Source: Xyrauchen texanus
Lineage: Eukaryota; Chordata; Actinopteri; Cypriniformes; Catostomidae
Length of the DNA: 64,000 nucleotides
Direction: 5' to 3'
Assembly: GCF_025860055.1 (NCBI RefSeq)
Contig: NC_068320.1
Span: forward strand, 15,893,900-15,957,899
Positions 1 to 10,592 of the stretch are shown here, piece by piece. Made by a program: the position numbers and the translations under genes. Position 1 is the first letter of the stretch. Every line of letters begins with the position of its first letter. The notes under the pieces are model-generated. The model had not been told where the DNA came from and did no database searches. It saw only the letters and a list, made by a program, of their open reading frames with translations.

Positions 1-431
1 ACCTGGGGAGAGATGAGGTGAGGCGTGGGGAGAGCGAAAGGGTGAGCGGGAGACACAGAGAGAGAAAGAGAGAGAGAAGAGAGAGATAAAACTTGCTTGC
101 CGGTCCCCGGACACGCTGTCGCCCGGTCCTCAACCGCTAGCAGACGGAACTGCTCCTCCCCTTCTTGATTGATGGCAGCGGTTCCTCCGGATCACAGTGG
201 CCAGCAACGACCCCTCTGTCCCCTGGCAGATGGCCTCAGCTGCTCCCCTGGCGGATGGCAGTGGCGAGGACTCTGCGACAGCGCATCCTTCCTCCCTCCC
301 GCATTTCAGCACTACTGTAACAGATAAAGGACGGGCAAGGAGGAGACGGGAACCGGCTGAACAGTCAACGTAAAGTTTAATATCAAACTCAACATAAAAC
401 AAACACACACACATGTAGCATAGCCACGTGC

Positions 432-465
<34 letters not shown>

Positions 466-515
466 CTGGTGTCTCCAGCCCCCCTTTATCTCTCTCTTTC
501 ACTGATCATCTGATA
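1..515 (-). mobile_element. Small LTR retroelement, copy 1 (LTR plus part of internal region)
   Basis: Read on the minus strand, about 316-515 is an LTR ending in TGTTACA, and 1-315 is G-rich internal sequence that runs off the window. The same LTR recurs at 35864-36085 and 47921-48125 on the plus strand. The internal part (phrases such as CCAGGGGACAGAGG and GTCCGGGGACCGGC) recurs at 47525-47920, where it precedes rather than follows an LTR. The internal region is therefore LTR-flanked and short. No gag or pol motif is visible, so the family is probably non-autonomous. The outer LTR edge is blurred and may be truncated. Confidence 0.6.
432..462. repeat. (CT)n microsatellite
   Basis: An uninterrupted CT tract lies inside the LTR of the small LTR element. 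The other two LTR copies have a GCGCGCGAGAGA or GAGAGAGAGA stretch at the same place, so it grew from a short GA core. Confidence 0.9.
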
Positions 516-721
516 CTATTTTTGAGTCTTTGTGTTTTTTTAATTGTTACATTAAGTGATCATGCTTTTGCACTGCTTCCAAGACTTATCATTCATTTAT
601 TAATTTATGAATAATGTTATTTTTGGTTTGCCTCCAAGTTCCACAAAAATAGGGAAAATTAAAAAATTAATTGAGATAAAGTGTATAAATGTTTTTTAAT
701 TGACAGTGTTTAATTGACTAG

Positions 722-780
<59 letters not shown>

Positions 781-826
781 TATATAAAGCATTACTCCGT
801 TATTTAATATAAACCATTTTTTGTGA
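516..826. repeat. AT-rich spacer with (TA)n microsatellite at 726-776
   Basis: No coding feature is seen. The only structure is an almost pure TA dinucleotide run of about 50 bp. Confidence 0.85.
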
Positions 827-870
827 TATATTCTCACTGAAACTATTAAGAACACCTGTACACCTATTTA

Positions 871-1075
871 CATTTACATTTATGCATTTGGCAGATGCTT
901 TTATCCAAAGCAACTTACAGAGCCCTTATTACAGGGACAATCCCCCCAGAGCAACCTGGAGTTAAGTGCCTTGCTCAAGGACACAATGGTGGTGGCTGTG
1001 GGGCTCGAACCAGTAATCTGATTACCAGATTACCAGTTATGTGCTTAAGACCACTACACCACCACCACTCCACCA
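871..1075 (-). mobile_element. tRNA-derived SINE (HAmo-like), copy 1
   Basis: On the minus strand the order is a degenerate tRNA-like head, a unique body (phrases TTGAGCAAGGCACTTAACTC and GATTGTCCCTGTAATAA), a tail related to the RSg-1/L2 LINE 3' end (GGATAAAAGCATCTGCCAAA), and terminal TGTAAA repeats. Sister copies lie at 45996-46198 and 60217-60389, with a tail fragment at 16902-16965. The HAmo-like assignment is from memory of carp SINEs. The copy is diverged in the tRNA part. Confidence 0.75.
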
Positions 1076-1194
1076 CTTCATGCAATTATTAAATCAGCCA
1101 ATCCTTTAGAAGCATTGCAATAAAAAAATCATGCAGATATGGGTCTGGAACTTCACATTAATGTTCACATCAACCTTCAGAATGGGAAAATTTT

Positions 1195-2123
1195 TAGGGC
1201 TGTCCCCTAATAGTTGACCAAACATTAATTGATGAGAAGAGTCTTGGTCGACCAAGTTTTGATTGGTCAGTTGGTCGCAGAAAAAAAAATGGTGTTCACA
1301 ATCAAACCGACGAACACCGGTATTAATGCTGATTGGACCCTAGGTGGTACTATGGGTAATTTTCACTAAGCAGTGTTAGGGTTAAGCCTGCACAATAAAT
1401 CAAAACACCTTGAAGTTCAACTTTGAACATTATTTTGTATTTATTTTAACAAAAAATTCAAATGAAACTGGAAATAAATTTTGTTCCCTCCCAATATCCA
1501 ATTACATCGGCAACTCTTTAGTGATTTTGCATTGAAGATTAAATACATTTATTGAAAAAACTAAAGTGATCAAAAATAATAATAATATATATATAAATTA
1601 TAAGTAACCACCTTTCCATGTACCATCAGGCAAGTATCTATCAAAACATGCAGGTGGAAAATTACTTTTCCATAAAAACAATTATGAATGTACAAATAAT
1701 AATTATAATGATAATAATAAATCACTGAAATATAAATCATGGTTCGAGCTGAACGTATTTTTTTTAATTTTTTATGTTTTAATCACAGATGTATAGGCTG
1801 CAGAGTTGTGGTCACAATGAAACTGTGGAAAATAAAGTGGAAATAAAGTGAACTGAACCCAAAACACCTCCTGAGCGGCACTCATAGACGATACTCTTCT
1901 TGCAAAAAAAAGTTTTTAATAAAAAGAAATTCAGAAGACAGAAACAAAGGAAGAATGAGAACCTTTTACATGTGCGTGTTCCACAAGACTGCATACCTCT
2001 GTACAAACAGCTTCGTACAAACAGCTTGTCTACATGCGCATAGATGGATTTTCTGTCATCTGTTCTTAATAATATAATAAAGTGTGTTTCTTCAAGCACG
2101 TGTCTGTGTGTCTATGCATTAAT

Positions 2124-2168
<45 letters not shown>

Positions 2169-2657
2169 TATAATTTAATACGTTAATGGGAAAGCGAGCC
2201 AAAAATCATCTTGACATCGTCAAAGGCATCAGCTATTGGCAATCACTCTGACCATCATCGATCCTCGAGATCATCATATGTCGGCACAACCCTACTGTGC
2301 ATTTCTCTATAAATTAACAAAATGTTCAGACAGTCTCCTTGCTGTTTTTTCCGACACATTCAGAATCATTACTGCTTTTGCCGGTGTCGCTGCGGCTCGC
2401 TTTGTGTGTGCGCTTGTCAAATTTATATTTTAAAGGCTCATCATTATGGTTTAGTATTTCTCTGTAAAGTAGAACAGTGTTAGCAATTCTACGTATAACG
2501 TTCTTTCTCAGCCCTGGAACTCAAACCATTTTCTGATGCCCCCAAACAATATATTTAAGTAGTTAAATTAATATAATAAACATGCGACAGCTAGTTGACT
2601 AATGGCTTAAAACGACTTCTAGTTGACTATGAAAATCTTTTTTCGGGGGCAGCCCTA
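1195..2657. mobile_element. hAT-like non-autonomous DNA transposon (1.46 kb)
   Basis: Terminal inverted repeats are TAGGGCTGTCCCC at the left and GGGGGCAGCCCTA at the right, matching at 12 of 13 positions. Subterminal GTTGAC/GTCGAC motifs occur at both ends. Flanking 8-mers AAAATTTT and GTAATTTT agree at 6 of 8, consistent with a decayed 8-bp hAT target duplication. No transposase frame is visible. It sits inside the Tc1-like element. A (TAA)n tract at 2124-2168 lies within it. Confidence 0.65.
2124..2168. repeat. (TAA)n microsatellite
   Basis: About 14 uninterrupted TAA triplets lie inside the hAT-like element. Confidence 0.9.
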
Positions 2658-2692
2658 GTAATTTTTTTTATCTCAGTGATTTCGAACGTGGC

Positions 2693-3000
2693 ATGATTGT
2701 TGTGGCCAGATTGGCTGGTTTCAGTATTTCTGTAACTGCCGATCTCCTGGGATTTTCATGCACAACAGTCTCTAGAGTTTACTCAGAATGGTGCCGAAAA
2801 CAAAAACATCAAGTTAGTTATAAGGCAATGCCTTATTGATGAGAGAGGTCAATAGAGAATGGCCAGACTGGTTTGAGCACACAGAAAGGCTACGGTAACT
2901 CAGATAACCACTCTGTACAATTGTAGTGAGCAGAATAGCATTTCAGAATGCACAACATATCGAACGCTGATGGGCTACAACAGCAGAAGACCATGTTAGA
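2693..3000 (+). pseudogene. Tc1-like transposase N-terminal (HTH) remnant
   Basis: Translation from 2693 gives a helix-turn-helix like those that bind transposon ends, containing AGFSISVTADLLGFS, TTVSRVYSEW and a basic linker. The frame stops at about 2839. The matching block in the copy at 24592-24786 continues with CLVDDRGHYRMTRLV, and similar sequence follows here in a shifted frame. The catalytic domain is absent. It is a fossil without transposase activity. Confidence 0.65.
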
Positions 3001-3047
3001 CACTTTATTAGGACCATGTTCCCAATAAAGTTCTCAGTGAGTGTATA

Positions 3048-3293
3048 CCGTTAATGTGATATAAAACACTATACTCTTTAGTTTGATATAAGTATACTAC
3101 ATATCTATTAGAAAGAAAAAAGTGCATTTTGAATGAGCAACTGAAATAGTTATATTAATACTAGGGAAAATAGGCCTGATTTTTTCCACTTAAATCAACC
3201 GATGCAATGAAAAGAGAGGTCAGTGCCCATACAGTGGCAGTAAAGTGCTGTAATTGCTTTCCACTGGCCTCTGACGGACATGTCCGTAAACGA

Positions 3294-3324
<31 letters not shown>

Positions 3325-6300
3325 CGGTCCCCTGCAGTCAGCCTTTAACCCTTACGGAGGCATAATTACCCTAATACGGGACCGAGTGCGTAGGATCACG
3401 ACCCGGCCCCGCCCTCTGCCCTGTCACAGGGTTATTGCGAGAAAGCGGCGTATTTCGAGAAAGCAGCGTTCTTGTTTACATGCACTGTATAAGTGGTGTA
3501 CACTTTACTCTAAAATACATGTGGCTCAGTCATAAAGCAGCTTTCTCCAGAGCAATGTAATTAACCCACAACGCTTGTGTAAATAACAAACATGGTATCA
3601 GAGGTAGACTTCACTATTTTATTCTCTGTTGCTTCACTTTATTTCCAGATATTCCAGAGCGGTTGCTGTGTTTGTTTCTTTACCTTTCTATTGTGGCCTG
3701 CAGCAGAATTGCGCTTCAATAGTGGGGTTTTCTACATAAACCATTCCCTCAGTGTATGAGTGCATATACACAAACGTGAGGGACCGTCGATATTTTATAG
3801 TGGTGTTTATAAATGGGTGTAGTTTATAGTGTATGTAGCGTTTCCCACTGTACTCGCAGAAATGTTTTGTTGAATGGTTGGGCTCCATCCAACGACATTT
3901 GACACATATGCGTACTCTTCAAAAACCTTTAAGAACACCAAAACCTTTTATATGGCCAGATAAGCAGCTTTCTCTGGGAGAAACCTAGGTGTGTTAAACT
4001 GCTTTCTCTTAATCCCTTAAACGGCGTAAGGAAATATGCATTCTTGTTTACATGACGTTTCAAAATGCAGCTTTCTGCAAAAACCCTGGAATAACCCGCT
4101 TTCTTCAGCACATGTATATGTGGTCAATGTCTGTGGTGAATGTTATGTAAATGTTACAGCCCTGACTTGTCTAAATATGCAGAATCACTGAAACCAGTAT
4201 TTATTAGTCTGGTCATTTCCACTCTTTTAAGGCACTGTACTGGACTAAAGTTAAGCAAACAGCTTAAGCTAAATTAAAACTGATACTGCAGAATCACTCT
4301 CATGATATCTTGATTCATCGTAACATATGTAATCATGACAGTGTATTGTGACGTTTATTGTATGGTTACATGTAATTGTCATGTCTTAAATGTACAGCCT
4401 TTAACCCATTATGTTAGATTATTGCACAAGCCTATAGCTTACTTGCGTGTCTGAATGCATCTGCTGTATTATGCATTTTGGACTTTATTTGCATATCCGT
4501 GAGTGTGGCAGACAAAACATCAGATTCTAAAAAAAATTCTAAGTCAGCTGGAGGGATAAACAAGCCATGATGATATTCAGAAGAAAGGCATCACTACTGA
4601 TCTCTGGTCCAACACACTGCTCCAGATCACTGCTCCAGGCAGGACTACCGCTCCCTATACGCATATTACGCAGACTGCGTAGGGCACCAACTCCCTAGGG
4701 GGGCAGCGTAAACTCCACCGGCTGGCATTACTAGCATGTAATACATTATTCAAGGATCCGGTAACAGTTGCGGAACACAGACTGTCGCCTCACACTTTTC
4801 AGACTTTGTTACTTTAACAGGGAAATCTGAACAGTGCTGCTAGCCGACGGTGGTTGTTAAATTCCTTCCTATGCTGTAATAACACAGAGTGTAAGGGTTG
4901 AAATCTTGCCAGAGGAAGGTTTTGACTGCTGCATTCTCATACAGACTGGTATCTGTGATGTGGTCAGCTTCTCTGTCAGGGTGGATGTGCAAGCTGAGAG
5001 TTAATGTGTAGGAAGGAGTAATCAAGGACCATTTTTTGAAGTGTGTTCTGGTGTGAGCAGATTGCACTGTGCATCTCTTCACACCAAATTATTAAAAAAA
5101 GAAGTGCGAGAGAGAGAGTGTGAACCAGAAATATTCAGAGAATCTCTAATTATGAGCAGGATCAGAGAATGTTTGTCCGCTGAAAGTCTATGATGATTAT
5201 TTAAGGCTAGGATGAGCTTTTGTTGCATGCAATAGATTACTTTGCCTGCCGAGTATGTCCAATACATGTGTATAATAAGTCTGAACTCAGAAAGAGCCCA
5301 ATACGTATTTACAACTGCATAATTGTATCTTTCAAAAACATATTTCAGTTTACCTGTCAACTTTTAACACATATTTAAAATTTGTATATGGGGTGCATCA
5401 TAGAAAAAAAACTATTTGTTTTTATTTAGCATTTATACAACATACATAAAACAAATTTGCAGCACAACACTTTGGCCTGACCAGCATCTTTGCAACACAT
5501 TTCAAGCAACAAGCAATTTGACTGTCCACACTGAAAGTAAAAATGCTACATGACACAACAGAGCCAATCAGAAAAGAACATGGAGTATGACATTTATAAC
5601 TACATTAATGTATTTTCAGTTTTAACTGTCACTTAAGTGTTATATAATGCAATAATGCTTAATAGGTTTTTCATGAATGTTATACAATGTTAATATATTT
5701 TCTATGACATAAACTACCACAAAGAAGAAATTCTGTGTCTGTATATGCTGTTGCAAATGCACCAGACCAGTGGTTCCCAACCTTTTTATCTTGAAGCCCC
5801 CTCTACTTATATATAAGTCTACACATGCAGTATATCACCGCCATGGATGTGTACTCTCTCCTAACGCTCTTTGTGTTTGCTTGTGTGCACGTGCAAGAGA
5901 GCGCTATCATCGATGTCTGAGAAATGCAAAATTCTGATTATAATACAATGATTTTGGGAACGTGCATTGCCACGGATTTTGCATAACAACGATAAACATG
6001 ATACTTGATACATTTCTAGCAGTTGACATTTATACTGGTCTATTGCACATTGACGCAGAGCCATACAGCTGCTTGATGGTCTCATTATAAAGCATTAACA
6101 AGGTATGCCGTTTTAAGAGGTTTTTACAGTCTTGCAGTGCTTGGTTATGATGTTATAGAATTTTCATGACCTTTGAAGATCCAAGAAAAAGAAACCCACA
6201 AGCACTTGTCCAAACGACAACCAGCACACCTGCGTTAGAAGCAGAATACTGTAAATTCGGTGCGTGTCATACTCACGCAATTGTGCAAAGAGGCTGTTAT

Positions 6301-6639
6301 TGGTAGAGTGACATTTCATGATTTAGAATTTTTTATGTTTGAGATTTTGCTTATCACGTTGAGTCAGATGAGGACGCTGGCATGCGGTTTACTGTTACGG
6401 ATTCGCACATTTTAATTTGACTCACTATTTTTCTCAGAATCTTGTGTGTGAGCACTAAATGAATCCGTCATTATTGAAAACTCTGTCCATAATTTTGACA
6501 CATAAAAACAAGCAAGAAACTCTTCATGCTTAAACCATCTTCACATGGAATATCTCTCCCTCAGTCTCTGTGAAAGAGAGGGAGGGAGAGGACAGCCACT
6601 TGAGAGTGAAAAAAGGCACTTTTAATGCAAAAATAACAA
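3048..6639. other. Non-coding stretch, presumed shisal1 intron 2
   Basis: No exon, RNA gene or intact element is recognised. It holds a short (CT)n at 3294-3320, a GC-rich patch at 3325-3425, the possible MITE at 3428-4110, and a hAT-like terminal motif (CAGTGGTTCCCAACC, about 5769) with no matching partner. If shisal1 continues to the left of the window this is intron sequence. The missing membrane-spanning exon was looked for here and not found. Confidence 0.5.
3428..4110. mobile_element. Possible MITE with AAAGC-type inverted ends
   Basis: The left side begins GGTTATTGCGAGAAAGCGG and the right side ends in GAATAACCCGCTTTCTTC, an imperfect inverted repeat. Further GCTTTCTC/GAGAAAGC motifs occur inside, several next to TTGTTTACATG. 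This pattern suggests a decayed non-autonomous DNA element. Boundaries are approximate and no target duplication is clear. Confidence 0.35.
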
Positions 6640-7545
6640 CCGAACGCAGGTTAGAATTTGTTTCTGCGTGAGAATTTTGAATGGGAGCTTGCGTAAAGCC
6701 AGGTTGAGAACTCGCAAGTCCAAGATTGTCCGCAACCCACCTCCTTTATTGGATACAATGAAGTAAGGGCTGTAGAAACCCTACTTCATCTCGGCTGGAG
6801 GGACATGCTCTATCGCGCCCTTGAGTAGCAGAGTTGTAATCTCTGTACATAAAGTTCTGGCATTTTCGCCGTGTATTGAAGTGGAGCGAATACCGCTGAG
6901 ACGAGGCGGGAGCCTGGCGAACTGAAAAGCGTGTCCCAAGGCTTGGGTGTCCCTCAAAGCATTTATCTTGCAGGGGGCGGGTTAGAGACTGAGGAGGAGG
7001 TCCTGTGAAGATGTCCTCAGAACTCGTCAGTGCCGGCCTTCAGGGGATGGGCAGTTGAGGGTCCGGAGGTGTTTTTTTGGTGACGGGGTGGTGTGAGAAC
7101 GGCGCAAGATGACCCAGGAAGTGAGGAAATCACTCTTTTATTAACAATGTCGGTGCTGCAGCCCGAAGGGGGTGGTGGTCAGCCCAAACGTCTGACTCCC
7201 TGGGTCTACCATCTCAGGAGTGCTTAGGAGCACTGGGGCGCCGCCGCGGCATGATGTGCGAGATAGCTTCTGTCTACCTCTTTACTGAAAACTGCTGGGC
7301 GAAGTCGTCGACGGTGTTGCTGAAGAGGCCAAGCTAGGAGACGTGGGTGTTTAGAACGCGAACCTTGTCACATCTCGACCATTTTAAGCCATAAGTGACG
7401 TTCCTGGACCACAAGGGTGGCCATCGCCTGCCAATCGAACCAATCGTCTTTCCGGGTTTTCAGTCCAGCCTTGTGCTCACGGTGGCCCGGGAAAGCACAG
7501 CGGATGTTGCGCTCCCCAAATCGCCTTCATCGTCGGAGGCGCCGG
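6640..7545 (-). pseudogene. DIRS-like retrotransposon fragment: gag C-terminus and RT N-terminus
   Basis: On the minus strand, about 7545-7240 encodes the end of a DIRS-type gag, including a stretch like SNTVDDFAQQFSV that matches SDTIEDFAQQFSVV in the copy at 56517-56852. About 6860-6640 encodes the start of the reverse transcriptase, recognisable as a variant of the block before motif A (residues like VSTALTSLYPIKEVG then FSTWLYASS, with LNLALRKLPF in an adjacent frame). Frames are broken by stops and shifts. Similarity stops near 6640 before catalytic motif A. It is collinear with the 5' end at 9206-9884 and may be the same insertion. Confidence 0.7.
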
Positions 7546-9205
7546 TGCGTCCTGCTGGATATTTTCTTAATATTTTCTGGATACAACTTAAAATACTCTG
7601 TCATTTTTGGGTATACAGATAAGTGTCATCATTAAGACATCATTAAGACTAAGACATCATTAGAGACTATAAAGGGTCTACTTTTATTTGTGTACACTCA
7701 CAATAACAACAAAATCTTTTGCTTTTGTAAAATAAAGAAAATAAAAAGGGTGAGCTTTCAGCAGTCTCTGTGTTCACGAGCATATTTCAGAAACACGTCA
7801 CAAAAATGAACCGAAACTCTGCGAATACTTATCACACAAACATGAAACATATGTCTAAAACAAAACAAATATTCTCCTGCAATGCAATCTGTTTGAAACA
7901 AAGCAATGTACAGTTTTTACTAGGCTATCTAATTATCTGTAATGTGATCCCACCCACCAGCAGAGCGCTCCATTCATACGCTAATGTTCTGAGACGATCA
8001 GTGCAAATGTACACGCCCCCGACTGTGAGGTTTGATGTAAACACAACACAGCTCAACTTTTCTGCGTGTTTGTAAGGATACACAGGCGACTGTGAGGTTT
8101 GATTTAAACACATTTCATTCATTTTTCTGCGCGTTTGCAACAATACACAGACGAGAAAGCTCCAGGATATTATGGAAGAGTTAACATTTTCCTCAGAAGA
8201 AAGCGGGACTCCGATGAACGTTTAAAGCAGGTTTTTAAATTGTATGCTGTATAATATAAATATGATATGTAATATGATATAAAATTATATGAATGTTTAG
8301 ATTATATTTTAAATAGCGTTTATGCTGCCTCATTATCATCAACAAAGCTTGTGCTTGCAAATATCTGTTCAGGTGTTTATTTCCCATATTAGAAAATCAG
8401 CGTATTATAATGATTTCTGAAGGATCATGTGACACTGAAGACTGCAGTAATGATGCTGAAAATTCAGCTTTGATCACAAATTGCATTTTACAATATATTT
8501 AAATAGAAAACTGTTCTTTTAAATTGTAAACAGAGTTCAGAATATCAATGTTGTTTCTGTATTTTGGATCAAATAAATCCAGTCTTGGAGCAGAGGAGAC
8601 TTCTTTTAACAGTAGTGTAGGTCTAAAATTAAATAAATAGGGAAAATATATAGTCAGATTACTTCTTTTAACTTAAAACTTGATTTGGATCATTAAGTCT
8701 CCTCACATTCATTCTCTATCCCTCATTGATAGGCCCAGAGGAGGGGTCTTTTGTCTCCTCAGGTGTGAATTACAATCAATATTCATGATCATTCACACCT
8801 CCTCGCATATTACCTTTCAACAATTAAATTGTCTTACAAAAGTTAAATTACTATATTGTTTTGTATGAATGAGTGATCAGGATGGTTTTCACATCATTTT
8901 GTAGCAAAAACTCTAGGCTACAAGATCCAGTTCTCAAAAGTCTTGTGGACAAATATTTTGTATCTGTTATATGACCTAATTTCAGTGACTTAAAATTTTT
9001 GTTTTTTCAAAAACCATGCATAAACGTTATTTTCTCAAAAAAACATACCTGTACACACATGTTGCTCACATATTATTGTAGCCCAGTTTGTGCTGAATAC
9101 AGTGTTATCAGACTTTCGCCATTAATATGTTTTTAAGCAACTGAAAAAAGCACAAATGTCAAGGCATGTCAAAACTTCTCCAGGGCCCAAAATACCCTCA
9201 GACCC
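7546..9205. other. AT-rich segment separating two DIRS pieces
   Basis: No gene is seen. The segment contains a 67-bp tandem duplication (8021-8154) and, at about 8390-8610, a common fish interspersed repeat recognisable by AGGATCATGTGACACTGAAG. It lies where the middle of gag should be in the surrounding minus-strand DIRS sequence, so it is either a later insertion or a replacement. No clear terminal repeats were found. Confidence 0.45.
8021..8154. repeat. 67-bp tandem duplication
   Basis: GACTGTGAGGTTTGAT begins at 8021 and again at 8088. Each is followed by TAAACACA, then TTTTCTGCG.GTTTG and ATACACAG. The two units are diverged, so the duplication is old. Confidence 0.7.
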
Positions 9206-9448
9206 CAGAGGGTTAATCCCGTAGGAAGAAGGTGCGGTGCGGGGGGCGGCTATAGTGGCTTTCCCTCGGAAGGAAAAATGCTGCAATCGCAACGTTGCCA
9301 TGGCTATTTTCTTGCAATGAGAACATAAACCATTCATAAATGCTGCCTCCATGTGATCATAGCCCAGACACGCGAGGCAGTGTTTATGACCGTCAGAAGC
9401 GGAGAGAAAACAACCGCATCCAGGAACTACACAGAGGCAGAAAGGCAT
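9206..9448 (-). pseudogene. DIRS-like gag N-terminal Cys/His domain
   Basis: The frame starting at 9448 (MPFCLCVV) carries a compact Cys/His-rich block with the order C-x-C, C-x-C, SDGHKHCLACLGYDH, then C-x-x-C. This looks like a small zinc-binding module at the gag start of fish DIRS elements. The frame stays open to 9122, but after about residue 81 it reads through unrelated repeat. The 4.6 kb copy at 30241-34850 lacks this block, and the copy at 63500-63650 has it with stops. Function as a capsid or nucleic-acid binding protein is inferred. Confidence 0.6.
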
Positions 9449-9884
9449 CTTTAAAAAGACGCGTCCTGAGAAAGATGATCAACGCCTGCTGTGTATTGCT
9501 CTTTTACTTATGAAAATACTCTGTTTTAGAGGGGAAAACACTTCTCTTTTAGAGAGTATAAGCTCTTTCACTGAAGCGCTGTCGAAGCGCCCAGGGGCGT
9601 GGACTGCACAGCGTGCAGAGAAGGAGAAGTGCTCTGGCAGAGTTGAGTGGAGCAGCAGTGAGAACTCAGCTTGCTGCTGCACAACCGCTCGGCTCTGAAG
9701 AAAAAATCTGACTGACAGACGCATGTCCGCTTCCCTTTATACCCATATTTCCGGGGGCTGAACATGCAAATTCTGTCTGCCAATTTCTCATTGGCCTTTT
9801 CTCAAGAGGTTCGCAAGGCTCTCAAGAAAGACCCCTTGTGTCACTACAATCGACACAATGTCGAGTGAGTGACAGAAGGGGAAC
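9206..9884 (-). mobile_element. DIRS-like retrotransposon, 5' terminal piece
   Basis: Read on the minus strand, the outer end starts at 9884 with GTTCCCCTTCTGTCACTCAC. An inverted terminal repeat follows with the family's CCGGAAATATGGGTATAAAG block (TATA-like box), then a leader and the gag N-terminus. Near-identical termini occur at 25453, 55742 and 63900-64000. The element is cut at about 9206, where a different fish repeat (GACCCCAGAGGGTTAA) begins. The rest of this copy may be the fragment at 6640-7545. Confidence 0.75.
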
Positions 9885-10378
9885 CGCCTTTATACTTTTA
9901 AAAACTGCATTTCATATTTTTTTGAGTTTCATACAAGGTTCAGTTAGACATATTGAATTTGTATTTTTGCATTTGTGCTGGGACTATATACATTGCTTTA
10001 TAAAATGTATTTCCCATGATATGGTGAAGGAGTAAAATGGCTGAATGAATATATCTGCTAATGAGATGGGAGCTAGTGAAGAAACCAATGCAGTGCTGCA
10101 TTTCAGCACATAAATTCAAAGGATACTGTGGACTGAATTGCCAAATCAGTTGGAAAAAGATAAATAATTTCGGTGTATATCATGTTGTGATTTGTTGGAA
10201 AGCAGACCATACAGAAGAGGTAAGAAGTATTATTAGAGGCAAATGTAAACACCAGCAATAGCCGCAAACCCATAGCAGAAGTAGTTTTGTTCCGGCAGTG
10301 AAGTAGTTTCCGATTCCCGTGATAAAGGCTAATTAGATAATGAACAGTAGGTTTCACTGCATCAAACCATCCACTTAC
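9885..10378. other. Intron sequence next to shisal1 exon 2
   Basis: Nothing is recognised except the exon donor GTAAGT at 10378-10373 on the minus strand. Confidence 0.6.
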
Positions 10379-10592
10379 TTGTGGGCAAAGCCGTTTGAAT
10401 TGGTTGTGAGGTTGAGCTGCATCACACTCTGAAACTCTGTTTCGTTGCAACAGTATTTGAAGGCTGTATTGTTATGGTGACAGCAAAATATGTAGGTCTT
10501 GTTGTCTGAGAGTCGAGGACAGTGGAAACCAAAGTGATATCGCCCCTTGTGATCGGAGTAAGGCTCACACACTCTGAAGTGTGCAGAGAGAG
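10379..10592 (-). CDS. shisal1: shisal1 (shisa-like 1), coding exon 2: Cys-rich ectodomain
   Basis: This exon encodes the extracellular domain of a small type I membrane protein of the shisa family. Seen: the order C-x15-C-x11-CC-x9-CC, with conserved blocks HFRVCEPYSDHKGRYHFGF, HCPRLSDNKT, CCHHNN and KYCCNETEF, and four N-glycosylation sequons (NKT, NNT, NET, NLT). These match vertebrate SHISAL1 almost residue for residue as I recall it. On the minus strand the acceptor is TTTTTTCTCTCTACAG before 10592, and the donor GTAAGT starts at 10378. The exon is 214 bp and enters with two bases of an Ala codon, matching the single G left by exon 1. It leaves after AA, so the last codon (Asn expected) is split. 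Shisa proteins act in receptor trafficking and signalling, but the role of SHISAL1 is poorly known. The transmembrane exon is not in the window. Confidence 0.93.

Larger units (their letters stand above)
827..3047 (+). mobile_element. Tc1/mariner-like element split by a SINE and a hAT-like element
   Basis: The outer ends are inverted: TATATTCTCACTGA at 827-840 and TCAGTGAGTGTATA at 3034-3047. The element sequence is present in three blocks, 827-870, about 1076-1194 and 2658-3047, separated by two insertions. The last block encodes a helix-turn-helix like the N terminus of Tc1-like transposases. A second member of the family, with different ends, is at 24412-24954. Order of events: the Tc1-like element came first, then the SINE and hAT-like element entered independently. 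No catalytic DDE domain is present. Confidence 0.7.

Noticed and set aside
5769..5800. hAT left terminus CAGTGGTTCCCAACC
   Set aside because: No inverted partner was found within several kb, so no element could be delimited.
1..10378. Search for the shisal1 transmembrane exon
   Set aside because: No minus-strand frame with the expected transmembrane segment and flanking splice sites was seen. It probably lies outside the window.
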